Of a stretch of DNA of 5,916 bases, positions 5,723 to 5,916 are shown piece by piece. Under the pieces are notes generated by a model. That model was not told the origin of the DNA. It saw only the letters and a list, made by a program, of their open reading frames with translations, and ran no database searches. The position numbers were made by a program, and so were the translations under genes. Origin of the DNA: Candidatus Saccharimonadota bacterium (GTDB taxonomy: Bacteria; Patescibacteriota; Saccharimonadia; Saccharimonadales; Saccharimonadaceae). The stretch is from the NCBI GenBank assembly GCA_017515125.1, contig JAFWHP010000015.1, positions 1 through 5,916 of the forward strand, read 5' to 3'. The stretch's first letter is position 1. Each line of letters opens with the position of its first letter.

Positions 5723-5779
5723 TAACTAAAAATAAACAGATAAATAGATTGCCTGCTCATTCGCGGTTTTCTCATGCCT

Positions 5780-5894
5780 GATTATTTTTTACAACGTTTC
5801 GCCCGTTCATTACTCCGATCAAGTTATCAGACTTGCTTACGCAAATCTGTAACTTTACTTCGTAATTCTCGGGGAAAAGTTGTAAAAAATAATC
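5780..5894. repeat. 115-bp element bounded by perfect 16-bp inverted repeats
   Basis: GATTATTTTTTACAAC (5780-5795) and its exact reverse complement (5879-5894) enclose 83 bp. The pairing continues inward, with single mismatches, through TTTC/GAAA and CC/GG. Two smaller hairpins lie inside: CAAGT/ACTTG (5820-5824 with 5831-5835) and TTACG/CGTAA (5837-5841 with 5861-5865). The shape fits a MITE-like element or a structured RNA with a long closing helix. No target duplication is evident at the flanks. Confidence 0.7.
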
Positions 5895-5916
5895 GGGTTC
5901 GTCACATGCTCATTCG

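Larger units (their letters stand above)
5597..5916. other. Repeat-rich intergenic region without a convincing gene
   Basis: After the second pilin no open frame of gene size exists on either strand. The stretch holds the terminator, two large inverted repeats, and short direct repeats: ACTCCGATCA at 5622-5631 and 5812-5821, TGCTCATTCG at 5754-5763 and 5907-5916, and CGGGAGCT at 5639-5646 and 5705-5712. A 17-codon frame at 5676-5729 with an AAGAAGGG ahead of it is the only small ORF with start signals. The window ends inside this region. Confidence 0.7.

Noticed and set aside
5775..5909. 45-codon open frame on the minus strand (EPDYFLQLFPENY... ending NNQA)
   Set aside because: It looks protein-like but is closed by a stop at 5912-5910 just upstream and has no usable start before an internal ATG near the end; it also spans the long inverted repeat, so I treat it as chance.

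Overview
The window looks like chromosomal DNA from an ultra-small Patescibacteria/CPR bacterium, most likely Candidatus Saccharibacteria (TM7). This is inferred from the style of the two pilins (FTIIEV..LVLAIAGLIFLM..PAL.R.QRD..RRDD), the KKGDTLIEV prepilin start of the large protein, and the combination of a type IV pilus locus with a stand-alone Xer-type recombinase. No rRNA or other phylogenetic marker is present to confirm it. The standard code suffices: no in-frame UGA has to be read through, and four of the five stops are TAG.

Layout: (1) 131-1072 (+) is a complete Xer-type tyrosine recombinase. (2) It converges across 84 bp on 1157-3499 (-), a 780-residue prepilin-type protein with three InlB B-type (Listeria-Bacteroides) repeats and a distinct C-terminal domain; I read it as a minor pilin or pilus-tip adhesin. 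(3) 3507-4310 (-) is the prepilin peptidase PilD, 7 bp upstream of the adhesin gene on the same strand. (4) A 36-bp divergent region separates pilD from two paralogous pilins, 4347-4892 (+) and 5081-5596 (+); a strong UACG-loop terminator follows the second. (5) 5597-5916 has no convincing gene but is dense in inverted and direct repeats.

The pilus genes fit together: PilD would cleave the leaders of all three prepilin-type proteins, the two short pilins would form the fibre, and the large repeat protein would be a surface-exposed, perhaps tip-located, binding subunit. The assembly ATPases and PilC are not in the window.

The most striking sequence-level signal is promoter architecture. Four genes (xer, adhesin, pilD, first pilin) have a -10 hexamer exactly 6 nt before the ATG and no Shine-Dalgarno, so transcription should begin on the A of the start codon (leaderless mRNA). 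Only the second pilin has a real leader with a good Shine-Dalgarno. This pattern also fixes the adhesin start at 3499 rather than at the longer 3544 start.
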